A DNA stretch of 64,000 nt from Gemmatimonadetes bacterium bin94 (GTDB taxonomy: Bacteria; Gemmatimonadota; Gemmatimonadetes; Longimicrobiales; Gaopeijiaceae): NCBI GenBank assembly GCA_002238865.1, contig MPNE01000002.1, forward strand, positions 177,137-241,136, read 5' to 3'. Shown piece after piece: positions 18,986 to 28,591 of the stretch. Every line of letters begins with the position of its first letter. Within the stretch, counting starts at the first letter, position 1. The translations under genes and the position numbers were made by a program. The notes under the pieces were generated by a model. The model was not told the DNA's origin and searched no databases. It saw nothing but the letters and a program-made list of their open reading frames with translations.

Positions 18986-21460
18986 TCACCTATAGCCCAC
19001 CGGCCGATCACGTGCCCAACCGGGACCTTGTGGCGCCTCGGTCCGTTCTCCCACCGCCCACGGACGCTCGAGGAATCGGTCGATCGCTCCGATCACCCGC
19101 GCGGCGTGCGCAACCTGCGTCGCGGCGTTCGCTTCGTCGCCGGTGCCGGCTTCCGCGACCAGCGTCCCGGCGCGGCCCTGGGCGTGCCGCAGCCCCCATT
19201 CCGCCGCCGCCCGCGCCTCGGTGGTCGCGTCCTCGTTCGCGGCCAGTGCCAGCAACTCGTCGACAACGACGCTCTGGACGACTCGCACCAGCGCCCCTTC
19301 AGCGGTGCCCGCGGGCCTGTCCCAGGCATCGTCCACCAGTTGCGCCACGACCTCCTCCAGGCTTGGCAGCTCAGGGTCGCGGGCGTGGAAGGCGACCACA
19401 CGGGCGCTGCGGGCGGGCGCGAGGACGCCACCGACGATCTCGCTCGCGAGCGTCGTGGCGGCACCGATCTGATCGAAGGCCGGACCCGCCCGATTCGACC
19501 ATGCGGGCCCGCCTGCGACCCACCCGAAGGATCGTGGCGCCAGGATCTCCAGCACCGACTCCGGGATCGCGAGGTCCTCCGGCGCCAGCGCGTCGCTCAG
19601 GAGGTGCATCGCGCGGCGCACCCGATCCGCCGAGACCAGTTCCGTCACCGGCTCGACGTCGCAGCGTACCCCATAGCGGTACTCCATCCCGCCGATCGTC
19701 TTGATCGCGGCCTCGTAGGTGGCGCGGTGGTGGAAATACACCGGCGCAAAGCGCTCCCGGAGCTTGTGCATCGGCTCGCCCGGCTCGATCGCGCGCTCGT
19801 CGAACGACTCGATCATGAAGCGCCGCACCTCGCTCACGCGCTCGAACTCGTCGAGCACGTCGCTGCCGTTTATCCACCACGTCGCGTCCGGGTGCGAGTT
19901 GTCGGCACCGGCATCCGGGTTCGTGATGAAGCGCCATCCGCGCTCCTGGGCCTCGCCGAGCAGACCGCTCAGGAAGGCCTCTTCGCTCTGACCTGTGGGC
20001 GGCGAGGCGTAGGCGTACCGGATCGCGAGCGTGTCGTACGCGCCGGGGCCGGCACGGTATGCGCTCGACATGTCGAGCCGTCCATCCCGCAGCTCGATCA
20101 CGGGAGCGGGATAGTCCATGACGGACGCGTGTCCGTCGCTGACCGCGATGAAGTTGTGGGCGAGTCCCAGCGTGTGCCCGATTTCGTGTGCCGAGTGCTG
20201 ACGGCGGCGCATCATCACGAACTCCTCGCCGTCGACGCCCGGTGGCGCGCCGGCGTACCAGTCGCCGTCCACCCCGGCCGCGCCCGCGAAGGTGTTGTAG
20301 TTGGCCAGGGACCGGTACGAATCCATCCGCACGGCAGCCTTGATGATCTCTCCCGTGCGCGGGTCGACGAACGAGGGCCCGATGGACGAGCCCGCCTCGG
20401 TACGGTGCACCCACTGGATCACATGGTAGCGCGCATCCATGGGATCCATGTCCGCGGGCATGTCCTCGATGCGGAAGGCGTCGATGAACCCGGCCGCCTC
20501 GAAGACCTGGTTCCACCACACCCCCCCTGCGCGGAACGCCGTGCGGTAAGGCTCGGGAACGGCCGGATCCAGGTAGTAGACGACCGGCTCGACCGGCTCG
20601 CTCATCTGTGCCGAAGGATCGGCCTTGACCAGCCGGTGCCGACGCGCCAGCGCCGTCTGGTAGTCGTCGTCGAAGGGCTTCCCGAAGTCGTAGTACCCGA
20701 TGGCGAAAACCCCGATTCTGGGGTCGAAGCGCCGCGGCGTGTACCCATCGTCGGGGAGCATCACCAGCGAGTGATGCTGCCGGAGCGTCATTGCCCGCCC
20801 GTCGGGTGCGTGGCGCTGGATTTCCGCGCCCGGCCTCTCGGTCTCGAAGGTGAGCGACGCCTCCACCTCGGTGTTCTCCGGGAACGCCTTTGTCCGCGGG
20901 AGGAAGATGGCGCTGCGGCTCGCATCGAGCCGGTAGCTACCCTGGTTGGCCCCCTGGAGCCGGGCCGCGACACCGACGACATCCCGAAGGAAGAACGGCG
21001 TCGTGTCAACCAGCGTCCGCCCGTCCTCCTCCGCAACCGCCGTGAAGCCTCCGACCGTCGAGGTCGGGAACGATTCCTCGACGGACCGCACGAGCGCTTC
21101 GGTCGGATCGGTTTCCGCGCGGAAGCCGGGGTTGTCGAGGACCAGCATCACCTTCGGTCCGACCCGCTCGAAGTGCGCCAGGTGTGCGCTCTGAATGTTG
21201 CCTCGGTCGAGCCCCAGCGCGTTTGAGCCGACCCCGGTCGCGAGCGACGTAAGGTACAGGAACTGCTCGTCCCAGCGTCCGACCTCGAGGAGGAGCCGCC
21301 CGCCGGCATCGTCCCAGTAAAGTGGGAAGTAGCCCGGCTGGGCGTCCATCCCCCGGGTGTACTCGGCGATTGTCGGAAGACTGCCGTCCGTCGCGGCCGC
21401 CTGGGAGGTCGCCGTTGTCGGCAGGGAGAGGAGGGCCACAGAAAGGAAGAGTGGGCGCAT
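18986..21460 (-). CDS. Secreted zinc metalloprotease, DUF5117/DUF4953 family
   Basis: An 824-residue exported metallopeptidase with a Sec signal peptide (SVALLSLPTTATSQA). The N-terminal third matches the DUF5117 region (PLYWDDAGGRLLLEVGRWDEQFLYLTSL without a break in the family pattern; LPRTKAFPENTEVEASLTF). The metzincin zinc site HEIGHTLGLAHN lies at about residues 423-434 and is followed by a Met-turn-like VMDYP. The DUF4953 features come after it (YGVRCDVEPVTEL). It should cleave proteins or peptides outside the cytoplasm. It ends 22 bases from the convergent fabH gene. The Glu of HEIGH and three His are intact, so an active enzyme is expected. Confidence 0.9.
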   Translation of the reverse strand: MRPLFLSVALLSLPTTATSQAAATDGSLPTIAEYTRGMDAQPGYFPLYWDDAGGRLLLEVGRWDEQFLYLTSLATGVGSNALGLDRGNIQSAHLAHFERVGPKVMLVLDNPGFRAETDPTEALVRSVEESFPTSTVGGFTAVAEEDGRTLVDTTPFFLRDVVGVAARLQGANQGSYRLDASRSAIFLPRTKAFPENTEVEASLTFETERPGAEIQRHAPDGRAMTLRQHHSLVMLPDDGYTPRRFDPRIGVFAIGYYDFGKPFDDDYQTALARRHRLVKADPSAQMSEPVEPVVYYLDPAVPEPYRTAFRAGGVWWNQVFEAAGFIDAFRIEDMPADMDPMDARYHVIQWVHRTEAGSSIGPSFVDPRTGEIIKAAVRMDSYRSLANYNTFAGAAGVDGDWYAGAPPGVDGEEFVMMRRRQHSAHEIGHTLGLAHNFIAVSDGHASVMDYPAPVIELRDGRLDMSSAYRAGPGAYDTLAIRYAYASPPTGQSEEAFLSGLLGEAQERGWRFITNPDAGADNSHPDATWWINGSDVLDEFERVSEVRRFMIESFDERAIEPGEPMHKLRERFAPVYFHHRATYEAAIKTIGGMEYRYGVRCDVEPVTELVSADRVRRAMHLLSDALAPEDLAIPESVLEILAPRSFGWVAGGPAWSNRAGPAFDQIGAATTLASEIVGGVLAPARSARVVAFHARDPELPSLEEVVAQLVDDAWDRPAGTAEGALVRVVQSVVVDELLALAANEDATTEARAAAEWGLRHAQGRAGTLVAEAGTGDEANAATQVAHAARVIGAIDRFLERPWAVGERTEAPQGPGWARDRPVGYR

Positions 21461-21615
21461 GATGGGGCGTCCTTTTCGGGGGTTGCGGAGGTCACTGGTG
21501 CGGATGATACGCCTTCACCTGCCCCGGCGCTCGTCGCGGCGAGTGTGGCCAGCCCGGGGCCGCGCCCGCATTCGGCGCAACGCGGGATTTCGCCACGCGC
21601 TCCCGGACTCTTCGG

Positions 21616-22131
21616 CTAGCCGGCCCCCGCCCCCGCAAACTCGCCCTCGTCGATCACGACGAACGTCGCCGTTGCCGTGGCCACCACCTTCCCGTCCGAC
21701 GCGCGGGTCGCGATTCCCTCCAGCTCGACGAACTTGGCTCTGCGCGCAGTGGGCCGCCCCGTCAGGTGGAGCGTATCGCCCGGCGCGGCCGGTTCCCGGT
21801 ACCGGATCTCGCAGCGCGCCGTGTAGGCGCGGGCGCCGCGCAGGTACAGCCAGTTGGCCATGACATCGTCCAGGGCGCTGTAGATCATGCCGCCGTGCAC
21901 CACCCCCGGGTAGCCGAGGTGGTTCTCCCCGGGGGTGAACTCGGAGACGCATGCGCCGTCTTCGAGCCGGAAGTGGAGGTGCAGGCCGATCGGGTTGTCG
22001 GGGCCGCAGACGAAGCAGGTGTTGGCGGCGCTTGCCACGGGCGTGGCCAGCACTTCGGCTGCCCCCGGCCGTGACTCGCCAGGCCGTGATCCCCCGGACG
22101 GTGGCCGCCGCGAAGGCCTGTCGCCACTCAA
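21616..22131 (-). CDS. PaaI-type hotdog-fold thioesterase
   Basis: A 171-residue hotdog protein with the PaaI signature: CFVCGPDNPIGLHLHF at the N-side, then ENHLGYPGVVHGGMIYSALDD, where the HGG and the following Asp form the acyl-CoA hydrolase site. The strand block ARCEIRYREPAAPGDTLHLTG completes the fold. The TTG at 22131 overlaps the stop of the BNR-protein gene as TTGA, which supports translational coupling. A later start is possible because the first 30 residues are Pro/Gly/Arg-rich and outside the fold. It is the last gene of a minus-strand run that also holds a CocE hydrolase. The acyl substrate is unknown. Confidence 0.85.
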   Translation of the reverse strand: MSGDRPSRRPPSGGSRPGESRPGAAEVLATPVASAANTCFVCGPDNPIGLHLHFRLEDGACVSEFTPGENHLGYPGVVHGGMIYSALDDVMANWLYLRGARAYTARCEIRYREPAAPGDTLHLTGRPTARRAKFVELEGIATRASDGKVVATATATFVVIDEGEFAGAGAG

Positions 22132-25100
22132 CTGACGGCCCGCCTTCCCGGCACCAGCGGGATCTCGATCGGGTCGAGTCCCGCGGCCTCCAGCCGTGCG
22201 TTGAGGTCGGCCACCTCGTCGGAATACACGCCGCGCAGACGGGTGAACGCCTGCTCCAGCTCTGCCTCAAGGTCGCCCAGGCGCTCCACGAGCTGCTCGG
22301 TGGGACGTGCGTCGAGGTCTTCACCGCGCTGAGAGCTGGCGGCGGTCATCACGAAGCGAAGGTGGCTGCGGATCCGGGACGGGTTCGCGAAACCGGCACC
22401 GTCGGGCTGAACGAGGACTTCCTCCACGCCCGTGAGGGCCGAATTCGCCCTCTCGGCCGCCTCGCGTATCGCGTCGTTGGATCCCTGCACGCCGGCGGCG
22501 TCTCCCGCGTCCGAGCGCACCTGCCGGAGCCCGCCCAGAGCCTCTTCAAGCGCGTCAAGCCGGTCCCGCGCGCGGATCAGATAGTCGAACTGGGCCTGAA
22601 GGTCGGCGACGGTGATTTCCTCTTCCAGGCGCGGGTCCATGAGGACATCGAAGTCGAGGCCCACCTGGCCCTCGGGGGCTTCAATCAGCACCGCGTAGCG
22701 GCCGGGTACCGCGCGCGCCGCCGTCCCCGCCGATCCGGATGGGTAGTCGAGGTTCCAGGTGAAGCGGTTGAGCCCGGGGCCGGCGTCTACGTTGTCGAAG
22801 CTACGTACCAGGTCACCGTCGAACTCGAGAATGCGAACGGTGACCGTGCCGCTTGCGTCGGCCGGACGACTGAAATGGACGCTGGCACCCTCCGGCGGAT
22901 TCCTGGCCTTCATGTAGCGCGGAATCATCGCGCCGTAGACATGATCCCGGACGTAGTGACCCTCCCGTTCCTGAGCGGCGGTGCGGTATGCAGCGCGCAC
23001 GGGATAAAGAACCAGGCCGCCGGCACGAACGGCTTCCGGCCCCCCGGGGCGACCTGCTCCGACGTCCGTCCCGGCCGCAAGGACGTGCCGGAGCGGCGTG
23101 ATGTCGTCCAGGATCCAGAAGCCGCGACCCTGCGTCGCCACGACCAGGTCGCCCCGGTGGACCACCAGGTCGGTGACGGGCGAAGGCGCGAGGTTGAGTT
23201 GCAGGGGCTGCCAGTTCCCGCCTGCGTCGAACGACACGAAGAGCCCGAACTCGGTGCCCGCGTAGAGGAGACCCTCACGCTCGGGATCTTCCCGCACGAC
23301 CCGGGTCGGATGATCGGCCGGGAGCCCGTTCTCGCCGTCGGTGAGCAGGGTCCACGATGCGCCGAAGTCGCGGGTGCCGTAGACATACGGGTGGAAGTCG
23401 TCCAGGCGGTAGCGGTAGACGGCCAGGTAGGCCGTCCCCGGCCGGTGCGGCGACGCCTCGATCCGGTTCACCGTACCCGGTTGCGGCATTTCCGCCGGGG
23501 TCACGTCGGTCCACGTCGACCCGCCGTCCCGGGTCAGGTGCACCCGCCCGTCATTCGAACCCGTCCAGAGAACACCCCGGTCGTGGGGCGATTCGGCGAT
23601 TTGCAGGAGAGCCGAGTAGATCTCCACGCCGGTGACATCGGCGGTGATGGGACCGCCGGCCTGCCCGAAGCGGGTCGTGTCGTTGCCGGTCAGATCGGGC
23701 GACATGACCGTCCAGCTCCCGCCCTGGTCGTGGCTGACCGCGACGTACTGCGAGCCGTGATAGAGCACGTCCGGGTCGTGATGCGAGAAGAGAACGGGCG
23801 CATTCCACTGGATCCGGTAGCGGAGCTCGCGTTCCGGCGCGCCGTCCTGCCGCTCGGGGTAGGGACGGATCTGGCGGAACTGCTCGGTGCGGCGGTTGTA
23901 CCGCGCGAGGCGTCCGCCGAAGCACCCCGACACGACGATCGCCGGGTCGCGCGGATGCACGGTCACCGGACCGGTCTCGCAGCCGCCGTGCGACTCCCAG
24001 TGCTGAAGCGAAATCCCGGTGCCCGTGGCCGCGCTCGGAAGCGACAGGGTGGAATTGTCCTGCTGGGACCCGTACACCCGGTAGGGGAACTGATCGTCCA
24101 CGGTCACCGAATACATCTCGGCGGTGGGCTGGTTGAGCTGGGAGGACCAGGTGCGGCCGCCGTCCATGGTCACGACCGCGCCGCCGTCGTTCCCCTGCAC
24201 CATCACATCCGGATCGTCGGGCGAGATCCAGAGATCGTGATGATCCGAGTGGGGCATGGGAATGGTCGTGAAGGTCGCCCCGCCATCGGTGGAACGGTGG
24301 AAACCGCCGCCCGCCACGTACACCACATCCGGGTCGGTAGGGTCGGCGAAGATGTTGTGGAAGTACCACGGCCGGCCCAGCAGCCGCCCCTGGTCATTCA
24401 CCAGCGCCCAGCTGTCGCCCCCGTCGTCCGAACGGTAGATGCCGGGGCCGGGGTCCGCCTCGATGATTGCGTAGAGGCGCGACGGGTCGGATCCGGCTTG
24501 CGCAATGCCCAGCTTGCCGATCAGCCCGGCCGGGAGCCCACCCCCCAGCTTCTCCCAGCTGTCGCCCCCGTTGCGGGAGCGGTAGATCCCGCCTTCCCGC
24601 GCGCCCGAGATCATGGTCCAGGGCTTGCGCTCCCCGCGCCACATGGCCGCGAAGAGCTCGTCCGGGTCGTGTTCGTTCATCAGCAGCTCGATCGCGCCGG
24701 TCGAGTCCGAGACGAAGAGGACGTTCTCCCAGGAGCGGCCACCGTCCCGGGTGCGGTAGACGCCCCGCTCGGAATTCGGGCCGAAGGGGTGGCCGGTCGC
24801 GGCGAGGTACGCGACGTCGGGGTCATCGGGATGGACGCGAATGCGCCCGATCTGACCCGCTTCGCGGAGCCCCAGGTAGCGCCAGGTGGCGCCGTCGTCG
24901 TCGGAGCGGTACACGCCCCGTCCGGTCGACACGTTGCCGCGAATGGCGTCGGAACCCGTGCCGACGTAGAGGATGTCGGGACTTGAGGGCGCCACCGCGA
25001 CGGCCCCGATGGATCCCACCGGGATGCTCTGCCCGGAGATGTTCGCCCACGCCTGTCCCGCGCTCGCGGTCTTCCAGACGCCGCCGCCGGTCGCGCCGAA

Positions 25101-25394
25101 GTAGAAGGTGTGCGGCTTTCCCCGCACGCCCGTGACCGTGGTGACGCGACCGCCCCGGAATGGCCCCAGCTCGCGAAATTGCAGCGCCTGGAGCTCCACC
25201 GGTGGCACAAGCCAGTGAGCCGGGTCGGAGGGGTCGAGGGGCGGCGGCGGGGTTTGGGCCCGGGCCGGGCCGACAGGCAGGCCGATGGTGACCGCCAGGA
25301 TGGCCGGCACCAGGACACGCCCGAGGACGTCCGGCACAGGCCACCCTGACGTTACGTCAGGGTTTGTCACGATATGCTCCGATTCGCTGATCAT
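22128..25394 (-). CDS. Exported BNR/VPS10-like beta-propeller protein
   Basis: A 1088-residue protein with an N-terminal signal (LAVTIGLPVGPARAQ). Residues about 75-780 hold many BNR/Asp-box and sortilin-type repeats, each of the form (Y/W)-x-S-x-D-G-G-x-(S/T)-W (YRSDDDGATWRYL, YRTRDGGRSWENV, YRSRNGGDSWEKL, HLTRDGGSTWTDV). The C-terminal 300 residues include a beta-rich part (ILEFDGDLVRSFDNV) and a helical part (RARDRLDALEEALGGLRQV). Such proteins are widespread in Gemmatimonadota and Acidobacteriota and are often labelled glycosyl hydrolases, but no sialidase catalytic residues can be assigned here. Its ATG lies directly after the stop of the upstream gene, and its stop overlaps the thioesterase start. 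Confidence 0.85.
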   Translation of the reverse strand: MISESEHIVTNPDVTSGWPVPDVLGRVLVPAILAVTIGLPVGPARAQTPPPPLDPSDPAHWLVPPVELQALQFRELGPFRGGRVTTVTGVRGKPHTFYFGATGGGVWKTASAGQAWANISGQSIPVGSIGAVAVAPSSPDILYVGTGSDAIRGNVSTGRGVYRSDDDGATWRYLGLREAGQIGRIRVHPDDPDVAYLAATGHPFGPNSERGVYRTRDGGRSWENVLFVSDSTGAIELLMNEHDPDELFAAMWRGERKPWTMISGAREGGIYRSRNGGDSWEKLGGGLPAGLIGKLGIAQAGSDPSRLYAIIEADPGPGIYRSDDGGDSWALVNDQGRLLGRPWYFHNIFADPTDPDVVYVAGGGFHRSTDGGATFTTIPMPHSDHHDLWISPDDPDVMVQGNDGGAVVTMDGGRTWSSQLNQPTAEMYSVTVDDQFPYRVYGSQQDNSTLSLPSAATGTGISLQHWESHGGCETGPVTVHPRDPAIVVSGCFGGRLARYNRRTEQFRQIRPYPERQDGAPERELRYRIQWNAPVLFSHHDPDVLYHGSQYVAVSHDQGGSWTVMSPDLTGNDTTRFGQAGGPITADVTGVEIYSALLQIAESPHDRGVLWTGSNDGRVHLTRDGGSTWTDVTPAEMPQPGTVNRIEASPHRPGTAYLAVYRYRLDDFHPYVYGTRDFGASWTLLTDGENGLPADHPTRVVREDPEREGLLYAGTEFGLFVSFDAGGNWQPLQLNLAPSPVTDLVVHRGDLVVATQGRGFWILDDITPLRHVLAAGTDVGAGRPGGPEAVRAGGLVLYPVRAAYRTAAQEREGHYVRDHVYGAMIPRYMKARNPPEGASVHFSRPADASGTVTVRILEFDGDLVRSFDNVDAGPGLNRFTWNLDYPSGSAGTAARAVPGRYAVLIEAPEGQVGLDFDVLMDPRLEEEITVADLQAQFDYLIRARDRLDALEEALGGLRQVRSDAGDAAGVQGSNDAIREAAERANSALTGVEEVLVQPDGAGFANPSRIRSHLRFVMTAASSQRGEDLDARPTEQLVERLGDLEAELEQAFTRLRGVYSDEVADLNARLEAAGLDPIEIPLVPGRRAVS

Positions 25395-25958
25395 TCATCC
25401 TTCCCACAACTCGTCTATGATCTCGTCTTCGGCGGCGCTGTGGAAGGTCACGGTAGCCCAGTCTTCCTCCCTGTCCGCCTCCGGGAAGTGCCAGACTCCC
25501 GGCGCCACGATGTCCCAGAAGCGGTGGATGTCCGCGGCGTCGCCCAACCCGGGACTCGCAATCGCCCGGGGCAGGAGGCTGGAAGGCCCACTACCGGGCA
25601 GTCCCTGGTGGATCCAGCCCCGACCCCGGTAGGAGACAAGGCGCTGCACACTGTTGGCGTGCCGTTCCGGCGCCGCCATGGAAGCGCCGCGCCGGAGCAG
25701 AAAAGCTCGGCACAGGCGAACCGGTTCCGGGCGGGACCCGCTCTCGTGGCCGTCGAGGCCCGGCACTCCCTGCGGCAACGCCCGGGAGAACAGGTCGATG
25801 GGGATCGGGCAGGTGGCATGCGGCGGCTCGCGTCGATCACGCAACTCGGCCACCAGTTCCTCGAACGCGGCATCCAGCACCGCGCGCACCTCTTCCGCCG
25901 CGAAGACACGCTTGTGCAGCCCCCGCAGCAGCGGGATCGATTCGGGTCCTGGCGTCAC
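25395..25958 (-). CDS. Protein of unknown function (187 aa)
   Basis: The family is not recognised. The GTG at 25958 follows GGAGAGGA and the TGA is directly followed by the ATG of the BNR-protein gene, so it sits in an operon. It has no signal peptide or membrane segment. The N-terminal half is helical (LHKRVFAAEEVRAVLDAAFEEL as two helices). The C-terminal half is richer in Trp, His and Gly: RGRGWIHQGLPGSGP, FWDIVAPGVWHFPEADREEDWATVTFHS. The WHFPE...HS pattern recalls metal-binding cupin-like sheets, but the match is too weak to name. It reads as a normal protein with the codon bias of its neighbours. Confidence 0.7.
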   Translation of the reverse strand: MTPGPESIPLLRGLHKRVFAAEEVRAVLDAAFEELVAELRDRREPPHATCPIPIDLFSRALPQGVPGLDGHESGSRPEPVRLCRAFLLRRGASMAAPERHANSVQRLVSYRGRGWIHQGLPGSGPSSLLPRAIASPGLGDAADIHRFWDIVAPGVWHFPEADREEDWATVTFHSAAEDEIIDELWEG

Positions 25959-26016
25959 GCAGTCCTCTCCCGGGGAACGGCCCGCGCACCGGCAGCCACC
26001 GGTGCGAACCCCGGGG

Positions 26017-27906
26017 TCACCTCCTGCCCGCCAGGTCCCGCGTCATCCCCGCGGCCGTAAAGTCGGGTTCGACACGAGGGCGACACGGCTGATATTCGAG
26101 CGACCCGCACTCGGGAGGCGGCCCCGCCGCGGTGATGCTCGCCACCACCGGCAGTTCCAGGCGAGAGGGGTGGTCGGCCGAGTGGTACACCGTGTTGATG
26201 CCGGGCAGGTCGATCGCCATCGGACCCCAATCCGTCGCCGGCGAGAAGCTGGGCGCAAGGATCGCAAGCTCGACGGCGTGCCCCGCCCGGAATACATGGC
26301 CGACCTCCGGGAACGAGATCACGAGCTCGTATGCCTCTCCCGGCACCAGGGGCTCGGAGCGGTCGTGCGGATGGTGGGTCCAGTGTTCGGACGACAGCGC
26401 GGGGTCGATGGCGCGGTGCGACGCACGCAGGAAGGCGCGCTGCAGGTACAGAGTCTCGCCATCCGGCCCGATGTCGTGGAGCACCACCATGAGGTCCGTG
26501 TCTTCCGCCTGCGCGCTGACGTGCAGGACCAGCCGCGCCGAGCCAAGGATCGGCAGATCATCCTCGAACGGCGCGCTGCGGTAGATGAGCGACCCGAGCG
26601 GAGCCGGCGGAATCCGGAACATGTCGTTGTTCCCGACCAGTTCCGTCCCCATCGGATACACATAGTTGAGCGATCCGCTCTGCCCATCGCCCAGCGCGTC
26701 CGGGGTGAGCGAGCCGTCCACGGCCAGATTGAAGGCGCGCCGCTCCGTTTCCGGCACGGGCCAGTCGGAAAAGGTCTCCACCCAGTTGGCCTTCAGGTCG
26801 CCGTCGACGATCCCCGTCTCAAAGAGAACCGTAACCTGCGGCTCTTCCTCGATTCCGTTCTGCTCGTCCTTGAGCCAGCGGTCCATCCACCGCAGCACCT
26901 GCTCGACCGCCAGTGCGTTGCCTCCGACACCGTGTCCTCCGTTCTGCAGGATAAGCTTGCGCGGACCCTTGAGCCGTTCGTACAGCCTTGGTCCGCCCAT
27001 CGCCGTCTGCTGATCCTGGTAGCCCTGGATGATCATCATCGGAACCTCGACCTGATCCGCGTAGCTCTCGGGCGACCGCACGTTCCAGTACTGGTCGTGA
27101 AATTCGTGCTCCCTTGCTTCCTGGAACGTCGTGTTGACGGGCTGCGCCGCGTGAACGGCTTCGCATTGCGTGTCACCGGCGGCAATCCGTTCCGCCACCC
27201 CGAGCTCCTCGATCCACGGCTGCGCCATCTCGCCCCACCACGCGGCAAAGCCGACGTTGAACATGCCCCCGGGCCGGAGCGCCTCACGGTAGATCGACGC
27301 GGTCAGGCCACCCGCGGCCAGAGCCTTCAGGTGCGCAGGCCGCTGGGCCGCAACAAAGAACTGAGTGTGTCCCGGGTAGGAGACCCCGTACATCCCCACA
27401 TTGCCGTCACTCCACGGCCGCGTGCCCAGCCATTCGACCAGCGCGGCCCCGTCCGGCCCCTGCATGGGGTGAAAGAGGCTGAACGTGTCGCCCTGTGAGC
27501 ATCCGCTGCCTCGGACATTCGCCCCGACGACCGCGTAGCCCCGCTGAACCGCCTTGTGGAACCAGCTGCCCACTGCGATGCCGGCACCACTGCTTTCGTA
27601 CGCATCGTAGTCGAGAATGACCGGGAACTGCCCTTCCTCCGCAGGGCGGTACGAGACGTATGCGAGGTGCACCCCGTCCGGCATGGGAGCATAGCCGATC
27701 TCCCGATGGATGCCCTCCAGACCCTCAGCCTCAAGCAACCCGGCCGAAACGATTTCGCCCACGGCCTCGTCCATGACCGCAACTTCGCCCGCTTCATCTC
27801 CCGGCGCTTCTCCGCCCGGGCCGCAAGCCGTCACGCCCACGATCGCTCCGACGACGGAAAAAGAAGCCGTCCCCGCCACGCCTTTCACGAAATCACGCCG
27901 AATCAT
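26017..27906 (-). CDS. Tat-exported CocE/NonD-family hydrolase
   Basis: A 629-residue alpha/beta hydrolase of the cocaine-esterase / X-Pro dipeptidyl-peptidase (S15) class. The N-terminus carries a twin-arginine motif (IRRDFVKG) and a lipobox (VTAC), so it is probably a Tat-exported lipoprotein. The nucleophile elbow is GVSYPGH at about Ser175, with the upstream oxyanion region DYDAYESS and RGSGCSQGD. The C-terminal half is the CocE jelly-roll (LVPGEAYELVISFPEVGHVFRAGHAVELAI). It should hydrolyse ester or amide bonds in the envelope; the substrate cannot be read. Its ATG overlaps the end of the UDG gene by 14 bases, and 58 bases separate it from the next gene. Confidence 0.88.
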   Translation of the reverse strand: MIRRDFVKGVAGTASFSVVGAIVGVTACGPGGEAPGDEAGEVAVMDEAVGEIVSAGLLEAEGLEGIHREIGYAPMPDGVHLAYVSYRPAEEGQFPVILDYDAYESSGAGIAVGSWFHKAVQRGYAVVGANVRGSGCSQGDTFSLFHPMQGPDGAALVEWLGTRPWSDGNVGMYGVSYPGHTQFFVAAQRPAHLKALAAGGLTASIYREALRPGGMFNVGFAAWWGEMAQPWIEELGVAERIAAGDTQCEAVHAAQPVNTTFQEAREHEFHDQYWNVRSPESYADQVEVPMMIIQGYQDQQTAMGGPRLYERLKGPRKLILQNGGHGVGGNALAVEQVLRWMDRWLKDEQNGIEEEPQVTVLFETGIVDGDLKANWVETFSDWPVPETERRAFNLAVDGSLTPDALGDGQSGSLNYVYPMGTELVGNNDMFRIPPAPLGSLIYRSAPFEDDLPILGSARLVLHVSAQAEDTDLMVVLHDIGPDGETLYLQRAFLRASHRAIDPALSSEHWTHHPHDRSEPLVPGEAYELVISFPEVGHVFRAGHAVELAILAPSFSPATDWGPMAIDLPGINTVYHSADHPSRLELPVVASITAAGPPPECGSLEYQPCRPRVEPDFTAAGMTRDLAGRR

Positions 27907-28591
27907 TGTGCCTCCTTCGCTCCCTTGCCCGGCCCCAAATCCCGTCGAACATCGGTTCGGTCAACGTCCCCGTGAAGGTATTCTGCTGACTCGGATGATA
28001 CGACGCCAGCACGGCCACCGTCCCGAGATCGACTTCCACGCCGTGACCAAAAGCCGGGCGCGGCCTGGGGATCGCGACACCGCGCTCCGCGAGCGCACGA
28101 AGCACGACCGCGTAGGCGAATCCTCCCAGCGTCACGATGGTGTGAAGACCATCCCACAGGATCTCCACCTCACGCTGCAGGAAGTCGGCGCAACGGTCGC
28201 GCTCCCCGGTCGTGGGCCGGTTGCCCGGCGGAGCACAACGCACCCCCGCCGTGACGTACGCGCCCGTCAACTCAAGCCCATCGTCCCGGTCCCGGCTCAG
28301 AGGCTGGTTCGCGAACCCGGCCTTGTGCATCGCCCGGTACAGCCAGTCCCCGGCCCGGTCACCCGTGAACATGCGCCCCGTGCGGTTCGCCCCGTGCGCG
28401 GCCGGCGCCAGGCCCACGACCAGCACCGACGCCTTCGGGTCACCGAATCCGGGAACCGGCCTGCCCCAGTAGTGGTCCTCGCGGAACGCGGCGCGCTTCT
28501 CGCGCGAGACCTTCTCCCGCCACGCCACCAGCCGCGGGCACATCCGGCACCGCACCAGCTCCTCGCGCAGACGGTGAAGGTCGTCCGTCAC
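27893..28591 (-). CDS. Uracil-DNA glycosylase, family 5 (UdgB type)
   Basis: A 232-residue cytoplasmic DNA-repair enzyme that removes uracil and related deaminated bases. The iron-sulfur cysteines are visible at the N-terminus (VRCRMCPRL) and in the middle (CAPPGNRPTTGERDRC). Motif 1 is GLAPAAHGANRTGRMFTGD, the form that separates family 5 (UdgB) from family 4, and motif 2 is HPSQQNTFTGTLT. The GTG start overlaps the stop of the SRPBCC gene as GTGA, and the 3' end overlaps the CocE gene by 14 bases. The company of exported hydrolases is functionally odd and may only reflect tight packing of genes. Confidence 0.92.
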   Translation of the reverse strand: MTDDLHRLREELVRCRMCPRLVAWREKVSREKRAAFREDHYWGRPVPGFGDPKASVLVVGLAPAAHGANRTGRMFTGDRAGDWLYRAMHKAGFANQPLSRDRDDGLELTGAYVTAGVRCAPPGNRPTTGERDRCADFLQREVEILWDGLHTIVTLGGFAYAVVLRALAERGVAIPRPRPAFGHGVEVDLGTVAVLASYHPSQQNTFTGTLTEPMFDGIWGRARERRRHNDSA

